The notes under the pieces: model-generated | The model's input: the letters and a program-made list of their open reading frames with translations, nothing else | Told to the model about the DNA's origin: nothing | The model's database searches: none | Made by a program: the position numbers and the translations under genes | Source: Spirochaetia bacterium | GTDB taxonomy: Bacteria; Spirochaetota; Spirochaetia; Treponematales; Breznakiellaceae | DNA length: 64,000 nucleotides | Assembly (NCBI GenBank): GCA_025997595.1 | Contig: BNUU01000001.1 | Location: 186,001-250,000 of the forward strand | Reading direction: 5' to 3' | Shown: positions 1 through 8,167 of the stretch, piece by piece | Numbering within the stretch: position 1 is the stretch's first letter | Layout of the letters: each line of letters starts with the position of its first letter

Positions 1-816
1 GATCCCGACATGTTAAAGGTAATGAATGAGCACATGTATCAACTGGACCGGAAAATTTCCCGGCCGGAAGACTGGCGAAAAATTCAGCGGCAAAAATTTA
101 ACGATACCCCCTATGTTGACTTTATCGAAGAATTTAAAGCCATCCGGAAGGAGATCCCCTCTGATGTGCCCATGCTTGCCACAATACACGGCGTGTTTGC
201 CTCCGGATATCATGGGACTGAAGAGAGGCCGGGGGATCATTTTTCAGATCCGGACAACCTGGTTTCCCGTCATTTGCGGGAGGATCCTGAATCGGTTTGT
301 ATGGGACTGCGGACTATTGCCGAAACATTGGCGGAACTTGCGGTTAAACTGAAACAGGCGGGGGCGGATGGCATTTATTATGCGGCGCTGGGCGGAGAGC
401 GTTACCGCTTTACCCAGGAGGTACTGGAAAAATATGTGATCCCCCTGGATTCTTATGTCATTGATGCAATCCGGGACGCTGGTTTATTGAGCGTGCTGCA
501 TATTTGCAAAGATAAGGTGCGGCTTCCAAGTTATAGTACGGTCAATGCGGATATTGTTAACTGGGCTGTTCACGACTGCGAATATTCCCTCGCCGACGGC
601 CGTAACCTGTTTCCGGGTAAGACGCTGCTTGGCGGGTTCGATGATCGTTCCGGAATTCTGGTGGAAGGATCGGCGGATGAAATCAGAGCCGAAGCGGAAA
701 GAATTCTTGCAGAGGCCGGACGAATAAAATTCATTTTAGGGGCGGATTGTACCCTGCCGGATGACATTGAAATTTGGCGGGTTAATACGGTACAGGACTG
801 GGCAGCAAAAAAGTAA
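1..816 (+). CDS. URO-D superfamily protein, 5' partial
   Basis: The reading frame is open from the first base, so the true start lies before the window; the first internal ATG is at 10. At least 268 residues are present. The product looks like the uroporphyrinogen decarboxylase (URO-D/MtaA/CmuA) fold: a TIM-barrel protein with a repeated pattern of G-A-D-G followed by Tyr, a His in 'LHICKDK', and the late 'ILGADCTLPDD' segment where this family often has a Cys that binds metal or cobamide. It stands 55 bases upstream of a sugar ABC importer in the same direction, so it may act on an imported compound or in a methyl transfer. True haem-pathway HemE is less likely because of that context. The substrate is unknown. 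Confidence 0.7.
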   Translation, partial: DPDMLKVMNEHMYQLDRKISRPEDWRKIQRQKFNDTPYVDFIEEFKAIRKEIPSDVPMLATIHGVFASGYHGTEERPGDHFSDPDNLVSRHLREDPESVCMGLRTIAETLAELAVKLKQAGADGIYYAALGGERYRFTQEVLEKYVIPLDSYVIDAIRDAGLLSVLHICKDKVRLPSYSTVNADIVNWAVHDCEYSLADGRNLFPGKTLLGGFDDRSGILVEGSADEIRAEAERILAEAGRIKFILGADCTLPDDIEIWRVNTVQDWAAKK

Positions 817-871
817 CAGGGGTACTACAGGACATTTTTTTGTCTTGAAATTTATTTTGAGGAGAAAAAAC

Positions 872-2227
872 ATGAAGAAGGGAGTTATCGCACTCTTACT
901 GCTGGCAATGATTTTATTGCCGGTGATGGCAGGCGGATCAAAAAATACTTCGTCGGGTAAATCCGCCGATGTATTCCCTGCCGGGAATCTGACAATTTGG
1001 GGTACCGGACAGCCCCAATTCCGCAAAATATATTATGATGAATATCTTGAAAGAAACCGTGATATAGTCCCCGGTGTAAATATCCTGATTGAACAAATTA
1101 AGACCATGGCCGACGGCCAGCAAAAAATCAAGATGTTTGCCCTCTCCGGTGATAAAGCTTCCATGCCCGAAGTTATCATGCTTGATACGGTCGGTATTAT
1201 TGAGTTGGCTTCCGCCGGGCTGCTGGTCGATCAGACCGATTATTTTACCCCCCTGGCAAATGAATTTATTGACGGCGCCGTATCGGATGCTACTATTAAA
1301 GGACGGATCTACGGTATTCCCGATTCCGTCCGTCCGCAGGTATTGTTTTACAATGCGGAGATTTTCAAAAAATACAATGTCGATCCGGCAATGATGGCTA
1401 CCTTTGATGGGTATCTTGAAGCCGGACGCCTGCTGAAGCAGCGGAGTAACGGCCAGGTATTTCTTTCCTATGTTGATCCGGGCAGTTATACCTGGAGGTA
1501 TTGGGGCCGCCGCGGTTTGATGCCCCAGGCCCAGGCCCGTATCTGGGATAATCAGGGCAATGTTATCATAGGCAGTGATCCCGGCGCCAAACTGGCCCTT
1601 GGTTTCTTTGATAAACTTTATAGCGAAGGACTGCTCTATAAAACAACCATGATGCAGCCGCCCATCTATGAAGCCACCGACGAGGGAAAAATTGCAACCT
1701 TCTACATCGGCGCATTCTGGGATGAATTCCTCCGCAAGAACCTTACCGCGACCGCCGGTAAATGGCAGGTGATGAACGCCCCAACCTTTGCCGGTATTGG
1801 AAAGAGAGGAGCCCCGGTTTCTATATCCTACTGTATCATAGACAAGTCTCCCAATAAATACACAAAACTTGTTCAGAACATTTGGTATGATTTCGAGACT
1901 AACATTAAAGCAAGAAACGGCTGGGTTGATGAGATGGAAAAAATCAACGGTCCCTATAATAACCCGGTGTCCAAAGTGCTTCTGGCGGATCCCTTCTGGC
2001 AGGCTGCTTCAACATTTTACGGCGGGCAGTCTTTCCGTAAGGCGGAAGGCGATGGCTTGAATAATCCTTCCGTAAATATGCCGGTTACCGCTTCAGATGC
2101 TGAAGCCGATGCGGTTATCAGTGCGGAGATTGAAAAATATGTGGCGGGCGAGCAGACTATGGATCAGGCGATAGCCAATATGGATAGAGAGCTCAAACTG
2201 AGAATCAAGAAAGCGGTTATGCCCTAA
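872..2227 (+). CDS. ABC transporter sugar-binding protein
   Basis: Periplasmic solute-binding protein of the family 1 (MalE-like) type, 451 residues. The start at 872 is chosen because a GAGGAG ribosome site lies just before it and the first 20 residues form a signal peptide (MKKG, a leucine-rich core, then 'VMAGG'); the frame continues upstream but without a leader. There is no Cys at the cleavage site, so it is probably a soluble secreted protein rather than a lipoprotein. The mature part has the usual two-lobe pattern with 'YGIPDSVRPQVLFYNAEIFKKY', split here only for description, typical of oligosaccharide binders. It is followed at once by a hairpin and two permease genes. No ATPase gene is in the cluster, as is common when a shared MsmK/UgpC-type ATPase is encoded elsewhere. 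The sugar cannot be named. Confidence 0.9.
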   Translation: MKKGVIALLLLAMILLPVMAGGSKNTSSGKSADVFPAGNLTIWGTGQPQFRKIYYDEYLERNRDIVPGVNILIEQIKTMADGQQKIKMFALSGDKASMPEVIMLDTVGIIELASAGLLVDQTDYFTPLANEFIDGAVSDATIKGRIYGIPDSVRPQVLFYNAEIFKKYNVDPAMMATFDGYLEAGRLLKQRSNGQVFLSYVDPGSYTWRYWGRRGLMPQAQARIWDNQGNVIIGSDPGAKLALGFFDKLYSEGLLYKTTMMQPPIYEATDEGKIATFYIGAFWDEFLRKNLTATAGKWQVMNAPTFAGIGKRGAPVSISYCIIDKSPNKYTKLVQNIWYDFETNIKARNGWVDEMEKINGPYNNPVSKVLLADPFWQAASTFYGGQSFRKAEGDGLNNPSVNMPVTASDAEADAVISAEIEKYVAGEQTMDQAIANMDRELKLRIKKAVMP

Positions 2228-2235
2228 TGAGTGTT

Positions 2236-2264
2236 GGAGGCGGCGGCTCCTATGCGCCGCCTCC
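2236..2264 (+). promoter_or_regulatory. GC-rich intergenic hairpin between binding-protein and permease genes
   Basis: GGAGGCGGCG at 2236-2245 and CGCCGCCTCC at 2255-2264 form a perfect 10-bp stem with a 9-base loop. There is no T-run after it, so it is not a classical terminator. Such a hairpin between binding-protein and permease cistrons usually protects the upstream mRNA and lowers expression of the permeases. Its presence also argues that these bases are not coding. Confidence 0.7.
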
Positions 2265-2284
2265 GGTTTTCCAAGGAGGAGCGT

Positions 2285-3157
2285 ATTAACTTTAATACAC
2301 TAAAAAAACATCGGGCTCCTTATTTGTTCATTGCTCCTTTCTTTTTATTGTTCATTGTTTTTCAGATGATTCCGATTTTTTGGACCGCCTATATCGGCTT
2401 TACAGCCTGGAATGGGATTAATACTCCGCAGTGGATAGGCCTGGATAATTACCGGCTGCTGCTCCAGGACTACATGGTTAAGGACGCGCTCTTTAATACC
2501 GTGGTCTACTGGATTTCCAGTATTATCATTATTCTGTTTTTTTCAACCCTTATTGCGCTCTGCATCCACCGGAAGGGTCTTTTTTTCAAACGCTTTTTTA
2601 ACACCGTCACCTTTCTTCCGTATGTCTGCGCTTCGGTAGCCATGGGATTGATCTTTGGAATGCTTTTTGATGAAAACGCCGGTTTTATTAATGAAATCCT
2701 GGTAACCCTGGGGGGGAACCGTATCCCGTGGCTGACCGGCAGTAAATTTGCCCGGCTGCCGGTAATTCTGCTGTTCAATTGGCGTTCCATCCCCTGGTTC
2801 ACGATTATTATCTTTTCCGGTCTGTTAAATATTTCCAAAGAATATTATGAGGCCGCCACCGTAGACGGCGCTTCTGAATTTCAGCAATTCTTAAAAATTA
2901 CCCTGCCTTCTTTAAAAAATATTTTGTTTTTCTGCACATTGACCATCACGGTCGATGCCTGGAAGATGTTTAATGAATCCTATACTTTGAAGGGACCGGG
3001 TTCGTCAAATACGTCGCTTTTTCAACTGATCTACCAATATGGATTTACAACATTTAAATTAGGTTATGCCTCCAGCCTGAGTATGCTGTTGATAGCGGTT
3101 CTCCTTGTTATCTCAGGCGCGCAGTTTATAATCAAACGCCGCGATGGCGAACTCTAG
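2285..3157 (+). CDS. ABC sugar permease, MalF-like, probable ATT start
   Basis: Inner-membrane permease of the binding-protein-dependent sugar family, about 290 residues. Six hydrophobic spans can be seen, the first beginning at 'APYLFIAPFFLLFIVF', and the conserved EAA loop is 'YYEAATVDGASEFQQFLKITLP'-like around 2840-2910, where the ATPase docks. The start is unusual. The frame is open back to a GTG at 2231, but that stretch is the hairpin at 2236-2264. A perfect AAGGAGGA ribosome site at 2273-2280 is followed after four bases by an in-frame ATT at 2285 and no ATG, GTG or TTG nearby. I therefore place the start at ATT; the GTG at 2231 is the alternative. It pairs with the next permease to form the membrane channel. 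Confidence 0.8.
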   Translation: MNFNTLKKHRAPYLFIAPFFLLFIVFQMIPIFWTAYIGFTAWNGINTPQWIGLDNYRLLLQDYMVKDALFNTVVYWISSIIIILFFSTLIALCIHRKGLFFKRFFNTVTFLPYVCASVAMGLIFGMLFDENAGFINEILVTLGGNRIPWLTGSKFARLPVILLFNWRSIPWFTIIIFSGLLNISKEYYEAATVDGASEFQQFLKITLPSLKNILFFCTLTITVDAWKMFNESYTLKGPGSSNTSLFQLIYQYGFTTFKLGYASSLSMLLIAVLLVISGAQFIIKRRDGEL

Positions 3158-3169
3158 GGGGGATATTCC

Positions 3170-4003
3170 ATGGGAAAACTGTTCGATGCCAGGAGGGTAT
3201 TGCAGCATATTTTTATGGTACTTGTCGTACTGGTATGTCTTTTCCCTATTTTGTGGATGTGCATTATATCTCTGAAAACGGTCGGTGAGAAGATATCGGG
3301 ATTCAACGCCCTGATTATTCAGCATCCTACCCTTGATAACTTTAAGCAGCTGTTCAATCTTATTCCCGTATGGAGCAACCTCTATAACAGCGTGTTTACT
3401 ACGGTGATAGGAACATTGACCACCTTGTTTTTTTGTGCATTGGCGGGGTTTGCCTTTGCAAAATACCGGTTTCCCGGCAGGGATGTGCTTTTTTATTTTG
3501 TGGTGGCTACCATGATGATCAGCGCCGAAGCCGGCGCCATTCCGCTTTTTGTAATTATGCGGAAGCTCAATCTTATAAATAATCTTTGGTCCCTTATTAT
3601 ACCGAGGATTGCAACGGCGGTGGGCATCTTCTATCTGCGTCAATATATAATTGAAGTTCCCGATGAGCTTATTGACGCCGCCAGGATTGACGGGTGTAAA
3701 GATTTTTCTATTTTTACCCGGATTGTGGTGCCCATCATACAGCCGGCTTTGGCTGCATGGGCTTCCCTGACGATTATTGCCCGCTGGAATGATTTTTTCT
3801 GGCCCCTTTTATTTTTAAACAAGACCGCTAAATTTACGCTTATGGTATCCGTATCCATGCTGCCGATCAGCGATGGACTGGCGACCCCCTGGCAGGTAGT
3901 TCTTTCCGGAACGACCCTGGTCATCGTTCCGAGTATCATCATGTATTTGTGTATGCAGCTTTTCCAGAAATCTGAAAATTTTGCCGGGGCGGTTAAAGGT
4001 TAG
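3170..4003 (+). CDS. ABC sugar permease, MalG-like
   Basis: Second membrane subunit of the same sugar importer, 277 residues, starting 12 bases after the first permease behind a GGGGGG ribosome site. It has the expected six hydrophobic segments, starting near residue 15 ('FMVLVVLVCLFPILWMCII'), and the EAA-type loop with 'ELIDAARIDGCKDFSIF' about two thirds along. The 'N-D-F-F-W-P-L' segment after it is typical of the MalG/UgpE group. It closes the cluster: the next gene is on the other strand. Confidence 0.9.
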   Translation: MGKLFDARRVLQHIFMVLVVLVCLFPILWMCIISLKTVGEKISGFNALIIQHPTLDNFKQLFNLIPVWSNLYNSVFTTVIGTLTTLFFCALAGFAFAKYRFPGRDVLFYFVVATMMISAEAGAIPLFVIMRKLNLINNLWSLIIPRIATAVGIFYLRQYIIEVPDELIDAARIDGCKDFSIFTRIVVPIIQPALAAWASLTIIARWNDFFWPLLFLNKTAKFTLMVSVSMLPISDGLATPWQVVLSGTTLVIVPSIIMYLCMQLFQKSENFAGAVKG

Positions 4004-4038
4004 TATTATACAAAACCTCCAACAGGGATCAGGAATTT

Positions 4039-4101
4039 ACCACAGCGGACACAGAGGAAGATTAGACCGATAATTTCCTTCTCTCTCTGCGTCCTCTGTG
4101 C
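4039..4101. repeat. CACAGAG-type inverted repeat
   Basis: CACAGAGGA at 4050-4058 and TCCTCTGTG at 4092-4100 are exact inverted copies within a longer imperfect palindrome (4039-4101). It fills the gap between the convergent permease and cysK genes and ends one base before the cysK stop codon. It may serve as a two-way terminator. Related copies lie near 21780-21905, 48034-48082 and 51980-52040. Confidence 0.6.
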
Positions 4102-5022
4102 CTATTCTTCCCAGAGCCAGGTTGACAGGTAGCGTTCCCCCGTATCCGGCAGCACCGCCACGATGGTCTTACCCTTGTTTTCCGGGCGTTTGGAAATGGT
4201 GAGCGCCGCTTCCAGGGCGGAGCCGGAGGAGATACCCACCAGGATACCCTCTTCCCTGGCCAGCCTGCGCGCGGCGGTTCCCGCCTTTACATCGTCGGTC
4301 TGGTAAATTTCGTCCACGATATCCTTGTTGTAAACCTGGGGCACAAAGCCCGCGCCGATACCCTGGATCTTGTGGGGACCGGGCTGTCCGCCGGAGAGTA
4401 CCGGGGAGGCCGAGGGCTCTACGCCGATAACTTTAACCGAAGGCTTCCTGGACTTGAGGTATTTCCCCGCCCCGGTAATGGTCCCGCCGGTGCCGACCCC
4501 GCAGATGAGGATATCAATTTTCCCTTCCGTGTCGTTCCAAATTTCCGGACCCGTGGTCTTTTCGTGGATCGCGGGGTTCGCCGGGTTGTTGAACTGCTGG
4601 GGGATAAAGGAATTGGGAATCGACGCCGCCAGCTCTTCAGCCTTGGCAATGGCCCCCTTCATCCCCTTGGCCCCTTCGGTGAGCTCAAGCTCGGCCCCCA
4701 GGGCCTTGAGGAGCTTCCGCCGCTCAATACTCATGGTCTCCGGCATGGTCAGGATGATCCGGTAACCCTTCACTGCCGCCACGTACGCCAGCCCGATACC
4801 GGTGTTGCCGCTGGTGGGTTCAATCAGCACCGTGCCCTTTTTAATCCTGCCGTCTTTTTCACCCGCTTCGATAAGGGCCAGCGCAATCCGATCCTTCACA
4901 CTGGAAAAGGGGTTAAAACTTTCAAGCTTCACATATACCGTTGCCCCGCCCTCGTTGAGCTTGTTGATTTTGACGATAGGGGTGTTCCCTATGAGGTCCG
5001 TGATCTTTTCTACTTTTGCCAT
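4102..5022 (-). CDS. cysK: cysteine synthase (O-acetylserine sulfhydrylase)
   Basis: PLP enzyme that makes cysteine from O-acetylserine and sulfide in the cytoplasm; 306 residues, the normal length for CysK. Visible landmarks are the PLP lysine in '[12 protein letters not shown]' near residue 42, the substrate-binding 'PTSGNTG' loop near residue 69, the phosphate-binding '[10 protein letters not shown]' near 175, and the late 'GISSGSAL' segment. Start at 5022 follows an AGGAGGG ribosome site. It has its own promoter with a palindromic operator (separate entries) and lies just downstream of a sulfate-ester uptake operon on the same strand, so it probably fixes the sulfide derived from released sulfate. 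Confidence 0.97.
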   Translation of the reverse strand: MAKVEKITDLIGNTPIVKINKLNEGGATVYVKLESFNPFSSVKDRIALALIEAGEKDGRIKKGTVLIEPTSGNTGIGLAYVAAVKGYRIILTMPETMSIERRKLLKALGAELELTEGAKGMKGAIAKAEELAASIPNSFIPQQFNNPANPAIHEKTTGPEIWNDTEGKIDILICGVGTGGTITGAGKYLKSRKPSVKVIGVEPSASPVLSGGQPGPHKIQGIGAGFVPQVYNKDIVDEIYQTDDVKAGTAARRLAREEGILVGISSGSALEAALTISKRPENKGKTIVAVLPDTGERYLSTWLWEE

Positions 5023-5043
5023 GGTAATCCCTCCTGTGGATCT

Positions 5044-5066
5044 ATACCTAGTAAATTTATAGGTAT
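5044..5066. promoter_or_regulatory. palindromic operator at the cysK start site
   Basis: ATACCTA at 5044-5050 and TAGGTAT at 5060-5066 are perfect inverted arms separated by nine A/T-rich bases that hold TAAATTTA. It lies directly after the -10 box of the cysK promoter, over the expected transcription start, which is the place for a repressor. The layout (ATACC arms, A/T centre, 23 bp) resembles sites of Rrf2-family regulators such as IscR and CymR. No regulator gene is nearby, so the assignment is inference. Confidence 0.6.
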
Positions 5067-5095
5067 TGTATAGTATGATTTAGAAAAAATGTCAA
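5067..5095 (-). promoter_or_regulatory. cysK promoter
   Basis: On the minus strand TTGACA (5095-5090) and TATACA (5072-5067) are separated by exactly 17 bases. The expected start site is near 5060, inside the operator palindrome. The untranslated leader is about 37 bases and carries the AGGAGGG ribosome site of cysK. Confidence 0.75.
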
Positions 5096-5166
5096 GAGGG
5101 GGATGCCAATATCATTTTGCGGTCATTTTCATCTTTTGTTTGACGGTTTGGACCAAATCGACGGTA

Positions 5167-6654
5167 TCAACATTCTTCCAGCCAGCGTATTGTATCCCAG
5201 ATCGCTTCTCCCCGATTTTGCTGGGGAGATCCCGGTGTGCTGCGTCCCCGGCGGATGTGGCCGGCCAGAATTTTTTTAAGCCCTTCGGCGATTGCCGGGT
5301 GCTGTTCTACGAGGTTGATCTTTTCGCCAATATCCGTTTCGAGATCGTAAAGCTGAAAACGGGGCATGTCCGAAGTTTCCTCCCCGGGCGCCGGGTAGGA
5401 CCAACCCCCTGAACCGGGGCACATTTCCAGTTTGAATCGTCCCTTGCGGATTGACAGGGAGCCATCGGCGCTCTGGTGGATCAGATCCTCCCGTACCGCA
5501 GGGCCGGCGCTTTCCTGCCAGAGGGGCAGATTGCTGATGCTGTCCACACCGGCCTCGGGGGGGAGCTTAACATCAAGAATATCCGCCATGGTGGCCATAA
5601 AATCACCCAGGGAGACCGTTTCCTTACAGACGCCGCCGCCGGATATATGCCGGGGCCAGCGCACCATGAGGGGAATCCGGTGGCCGCCCTCGTAAATATC
5701 CGCCTTGGTCCCCCGGAATACATAACTCGGGTTATGCCCCCTGGCCTGCATCTGGGGATAATTTGCCACCGGTGAACAGCCGTTATCGGAAGCAAAAATC
5801 AGGATGGTATCTTCATATAATCCCAGGGCTTTTAACTTCCCGTTTATTTGCCCGATGATATCATCACACATGATGACAGAATCGCAATATTCATTTATCC
5901 CCGACGCTCCCTGAAACTTTCCGGTCGGCAGCATCGGCGCATGGGGCGCGGGAAGGGGAAAATACAGGAAGAAGGGATTCCCGGCGTTTTCTTCAATACT
6001 GTTCAGTACCCGCCGGGTAAATTGGGGCAATACATCCTCGTGGACAAAATCGGGCGCCGTCGGACCCTTGCGCCAAAAACCCGGACAGGCCGCCGGGTGC
6101 GGTTTTCCGATCCCCGCAGTATCCCTGTTGGGCGCCTGGGTAAAATGGTCGTTTTCCACATAAACATAGGGGGGCATATCCAGGGACGCACAAATGCCGT
6201 AGAAATAATCAAAGCCCCGGGTAACCGGCGCGTTTTTTATGGGGCCCCCATAATTGACTCCGGGGCTCGCTTCGAGTTCCGGCAGGATTTTGAAGGTTTC
6301 ATCGGTGCTAAAATCCATGCCCAAATGCCACTTGCCGATGGCTATGGTTTTATATCCCTTTTGATGAAACAGATCCCCGACGGTCATAATATCATTTTCG
6401 ATAAGGGCGGGCGCAAACCCGCTGAGAACACTGCGCTTCAGTTCAGAACGCCAGCTGTAACGCCCGGTAAGGATTCCGTAACGGGAGGGCGTACAGAGAG
6501 CCGAGGTTGCGTGGGCATCCTGAAAGGCTAATCCTTCGCGGCACATTTCATCCAGGCAGGGCGTTTTGAACCCCGCGTTCTCATTTAATGCGGATACATC
6601 CCCGTATCCCATATCATCGGCCAAAACATAGATCACATTTGGTTTGTCTTTCAT
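5167..6654 (-). CDS. cytoplasmic type I sulfatase (arylsulfatase family)
   Basis: Formylglycine-dependent sulfatase of 495 residues that hydrolyses a sulfate ester to alcohol and sulfate. The N-terminal metal site 'LADDMGYGD' (residues 11-19) and the maturation motif C54-T-P-S-R58 are intact; Cys54 must be oxidised to formylglycine by a maturase not seen in this window. 'GKWHLG' (near 110) and 'DNGCSP' (near 290) are further active-site segments. There is no signal peptide, so it should work in the cytoplasm on an imported ester. It is the last gene of a six-gene operon, five bases after the ATPase gene. The arrangement resembles the Pseudomonas atsR-atsB-atsC-atsA system. Aryl or alkyl sulfate cannot be told apart here. 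Confidence 0.92.
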   Translation of the reverse strand: MKDKPNVIYVLADDMGYGDVSALNENAGFKTPCLDEMCREGLAFQDAHATSALCTPSRYGILTGRYSWRSELKRSVLSGFAPALIENDIMTVGDLFHQKGYKTIAIGKWHLGMDFSTDETFKILPELEASPGVNYGGPIKNAPVTRGFDYFYGICASLDMPPYVYVENDHFTQAPNRDTAGIGKPHPAACPGFWRKGPTAPDFVHEDVLPQFTRRVLNSIEENAGNPFFLYFPLPAPHAPMLPTGKFQGASGINEYCDSVIMCDDIIGQINGKLKALGLYEDTILIFASDNGCSPVANYPQMQARGHNPSYVFRGTKADIYEGGHRIPLMVRWPRHISGGGVCKETVSLGDFMATMADILDVKLPPEAGVDSISNLPLWQESAGPAVREDLIHQSADGSLSIRKGRFKLEMCPGSGGWSYPAPGEETSDMPRFQLYDLETDIGEKINLVEQHPAIAEGLKKILAGHIRRGRSTPGSPQQNRGEAIWDTIRWLEEC

Positions 6655-6659
6655 TCAGA

Positions 6660-7394
6660 TTACCACCATTTAATCATTTCCGTAACATGATGCCGCAGAC
6701 CCACAAACTCAGGGGAAGCGATATCCCGGGGGCGTGGCAAATTATCGGCTATTTTTTCCTTGATGCCGGTTGGCTTATTGGTTAGTACCAGAATATGCTG
6801 ACCCAGGTAGACCGATTCTTCGATATTGTGGGTAATAAACAATACGGTCGTCTTTGTCCGCTCCCAGAGTTTGATAAGTTCATCTTCCAGCCTGAAGCGA
6901 AGTTCAATATCCAGCTGCCCATAGGGTTCATCCATCATAAGTAATTCCGGGTCGGTTGCAAAAGCCCGTGCAATGGATACCCGCTGCAGCATGCTGGACG
7001 ATAGCTGCCGGGGATAATAACTGCGGTAGGGTGTAAGGCCGACGATGTCCATCATCTCCCGGACGCTTTCTTTTTTTTGCGCCCTTGGAATATGTTTGAT
7101 ATCCAGGCCGAAGGAAATATTTTGTTCCACCGTCAGCCACGGCATGGTTGAGTTTTCCTGAAAAATATATGAAATGTTATGCCTCTGGAGATCCACCGGT
7201 TCCCCGTTTACCAATATCTCCCCGGAAGTAATATCGTATAGTTTGATCAGGCTGTTCAAAAAAGTTGTCTTTCCGCATCCGGTCGGTCCTACGATGCAGA
7301 GAAATTCCCCATCCGATACTTCAAAGGAAATATTGTCGAGGACCAGAAGATCGTCAAATTTTTTTGTCAGATTTTTTACGGTAATTGCTGCCAT
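6660..7394 (-). CDS. NitT/TauT-type ABC ATPase (second ATPase of the sulfate-ester operon)
   Basis: Cytoplasmic ATPase of 244 residues in the nitrate/sulfonate/taurine importer group. Walker A is 'GPTGCGKTT' near residue 36 and Walker B is 'LLMMDEPYG' near 155. The ABC signature, normally LSGGQ or LSGGM, reads 'LSSSM' here: both glycines are replaced by serine. In heteromeric ABC pairs one composite ATP site is often degenerate, so this subunit may pair with the neighbouring ATPase, which has an intact LSGGM. It starts 21 bases after that gene. Confidence 0.9.
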   Translation of the reverse strand: MAAITVKNLTKKFDDLLVLDNISFEVSDGEFLCIVGPTGCGKTTFLNSLIKLYDITSGEILVNGEPVDLQRHNISYIFQENSTMPWLTVEQNISFGLDIKHIPRAQKKESVREMMDIVGLTPYRSYYPRQLSSSMLQRVSIARAFATDPELLMMDEPYGQLDIELRFRLEDELIKLWERTKTTVLFITHNIEESVYLGQHILVLTNKPTGIKEKIADNLPRPRDIASPEFVGLRHHVTEMIKWW

Positions 7395-7415
7395 CCGCTT
7401 TCCCTTTGGTTTATC

Positions 7416-8162
7416 CTATCCATGACTTGCGCTGATTTCTTTCCGCAGCCGTAAAAATTCCGGGTCCATATAATCCCGGGGATGGGGGAGCGGAATAACA
7501 TATTCTTCTTTGATTTTTGACGGACAATTTTCCATAACAATAATACGATCCGCTAAATACAGCGCTTCCTCAATATTGTTGGTAACAAACACAACGGTAC
7601 GTTTTTCCTGCCGGGAAATTCGTCCCAGTTCTTCCTGCATCATGTAACGGGTTTGGGCGTCCAGGGCGCCGAAGGGCTCGTCCATAAACAGGATAAAGGG
7701 ATCGTTACAGTACACCCGGGCAATGCCGACACGCTGTTTCATACCCCCGGAAAGTTTTATCGGATATACATGTTCAAATCCCTGGAGGCCGACCAGATCG
7801 ATAAAATGCTGCGCCCGCTCCCGCCGCTGTTTTTTTGGCATCCCCCGTACCTTTGGGCCGTATTCCACATTTTGCATCGTGGTCAGCCAGGGAAACAGCG
7901 CAATCGTTTGATATATCACGCCTTTGTCGGGACCGGGGCCGGTAACAAGCTGCCCATTAAGTTCAACCGTCCCTGAGCTGGGCGGTTCAAGGCCGGAAAG
8001 GAGATTGATCATGGTTGTTTTTCCGCATTGGCCCGGTCCAAAGAGGACGACAAATTCATTTTCCTTAACATCCAGGTTAATACCGTCAATGATACATTTT
8101 TCACCGGAAGGCGTTTTATAGGACTTGCTCAATTCCCTGCACCTCAGAATAACCTTTTCCAT
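7416..8162 (-). CDS. NitT/TauT-type ABC ATPase (first ATPase of the sulfate-ester operon)
   Basis: ATPase subunit of 248 residues. Walker A is 'FGPGQCGKTT', the signature 'LSGGMKQRVGIAR' is intact, and Walker B is 'ILFMDEPFG'. The open frame runs on to 8609, but the extra part lies inside the upstream permease gene and is not ATPase-like; the start at 8162 (MEKV) matches the family and has GGGAGGGG about ten bases before it. It begins five bases after the permease stop, so translation is probably coupled. It should power one or both permeases encoded just upstream. Confidence 0.92.
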   Translation of the reverse strand: MEKVILRCRELSKSYKTPSGEKCIIDGINLDVKENEFVVLFGPGQCGKTTMINLLSGLEPPSSGTVELNGQLVTGPGPDKGVIYQTIALFPWLTTMQNVEYGPKVRGMPKKQRRERAQHFIDLVGLQGFEHVYPIKLSGGMKQRVGIARVYCNDPFILFMDEPFGALDAQTRYMMQEELGRISRQEKRTVVFVTNNIEEALYLADRIIVMENCPSKIKEEYVIPLPHPRDYMDPEFLRLRKEISASHG

Positions 8163-8167
8163 TTGGA

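Noticed and set aside
4372..5073. 233-residue plus-strand frame inside cysK
   Set aside because: It is antisense to a conserved gene and its start lies inside the coding region with no signal.
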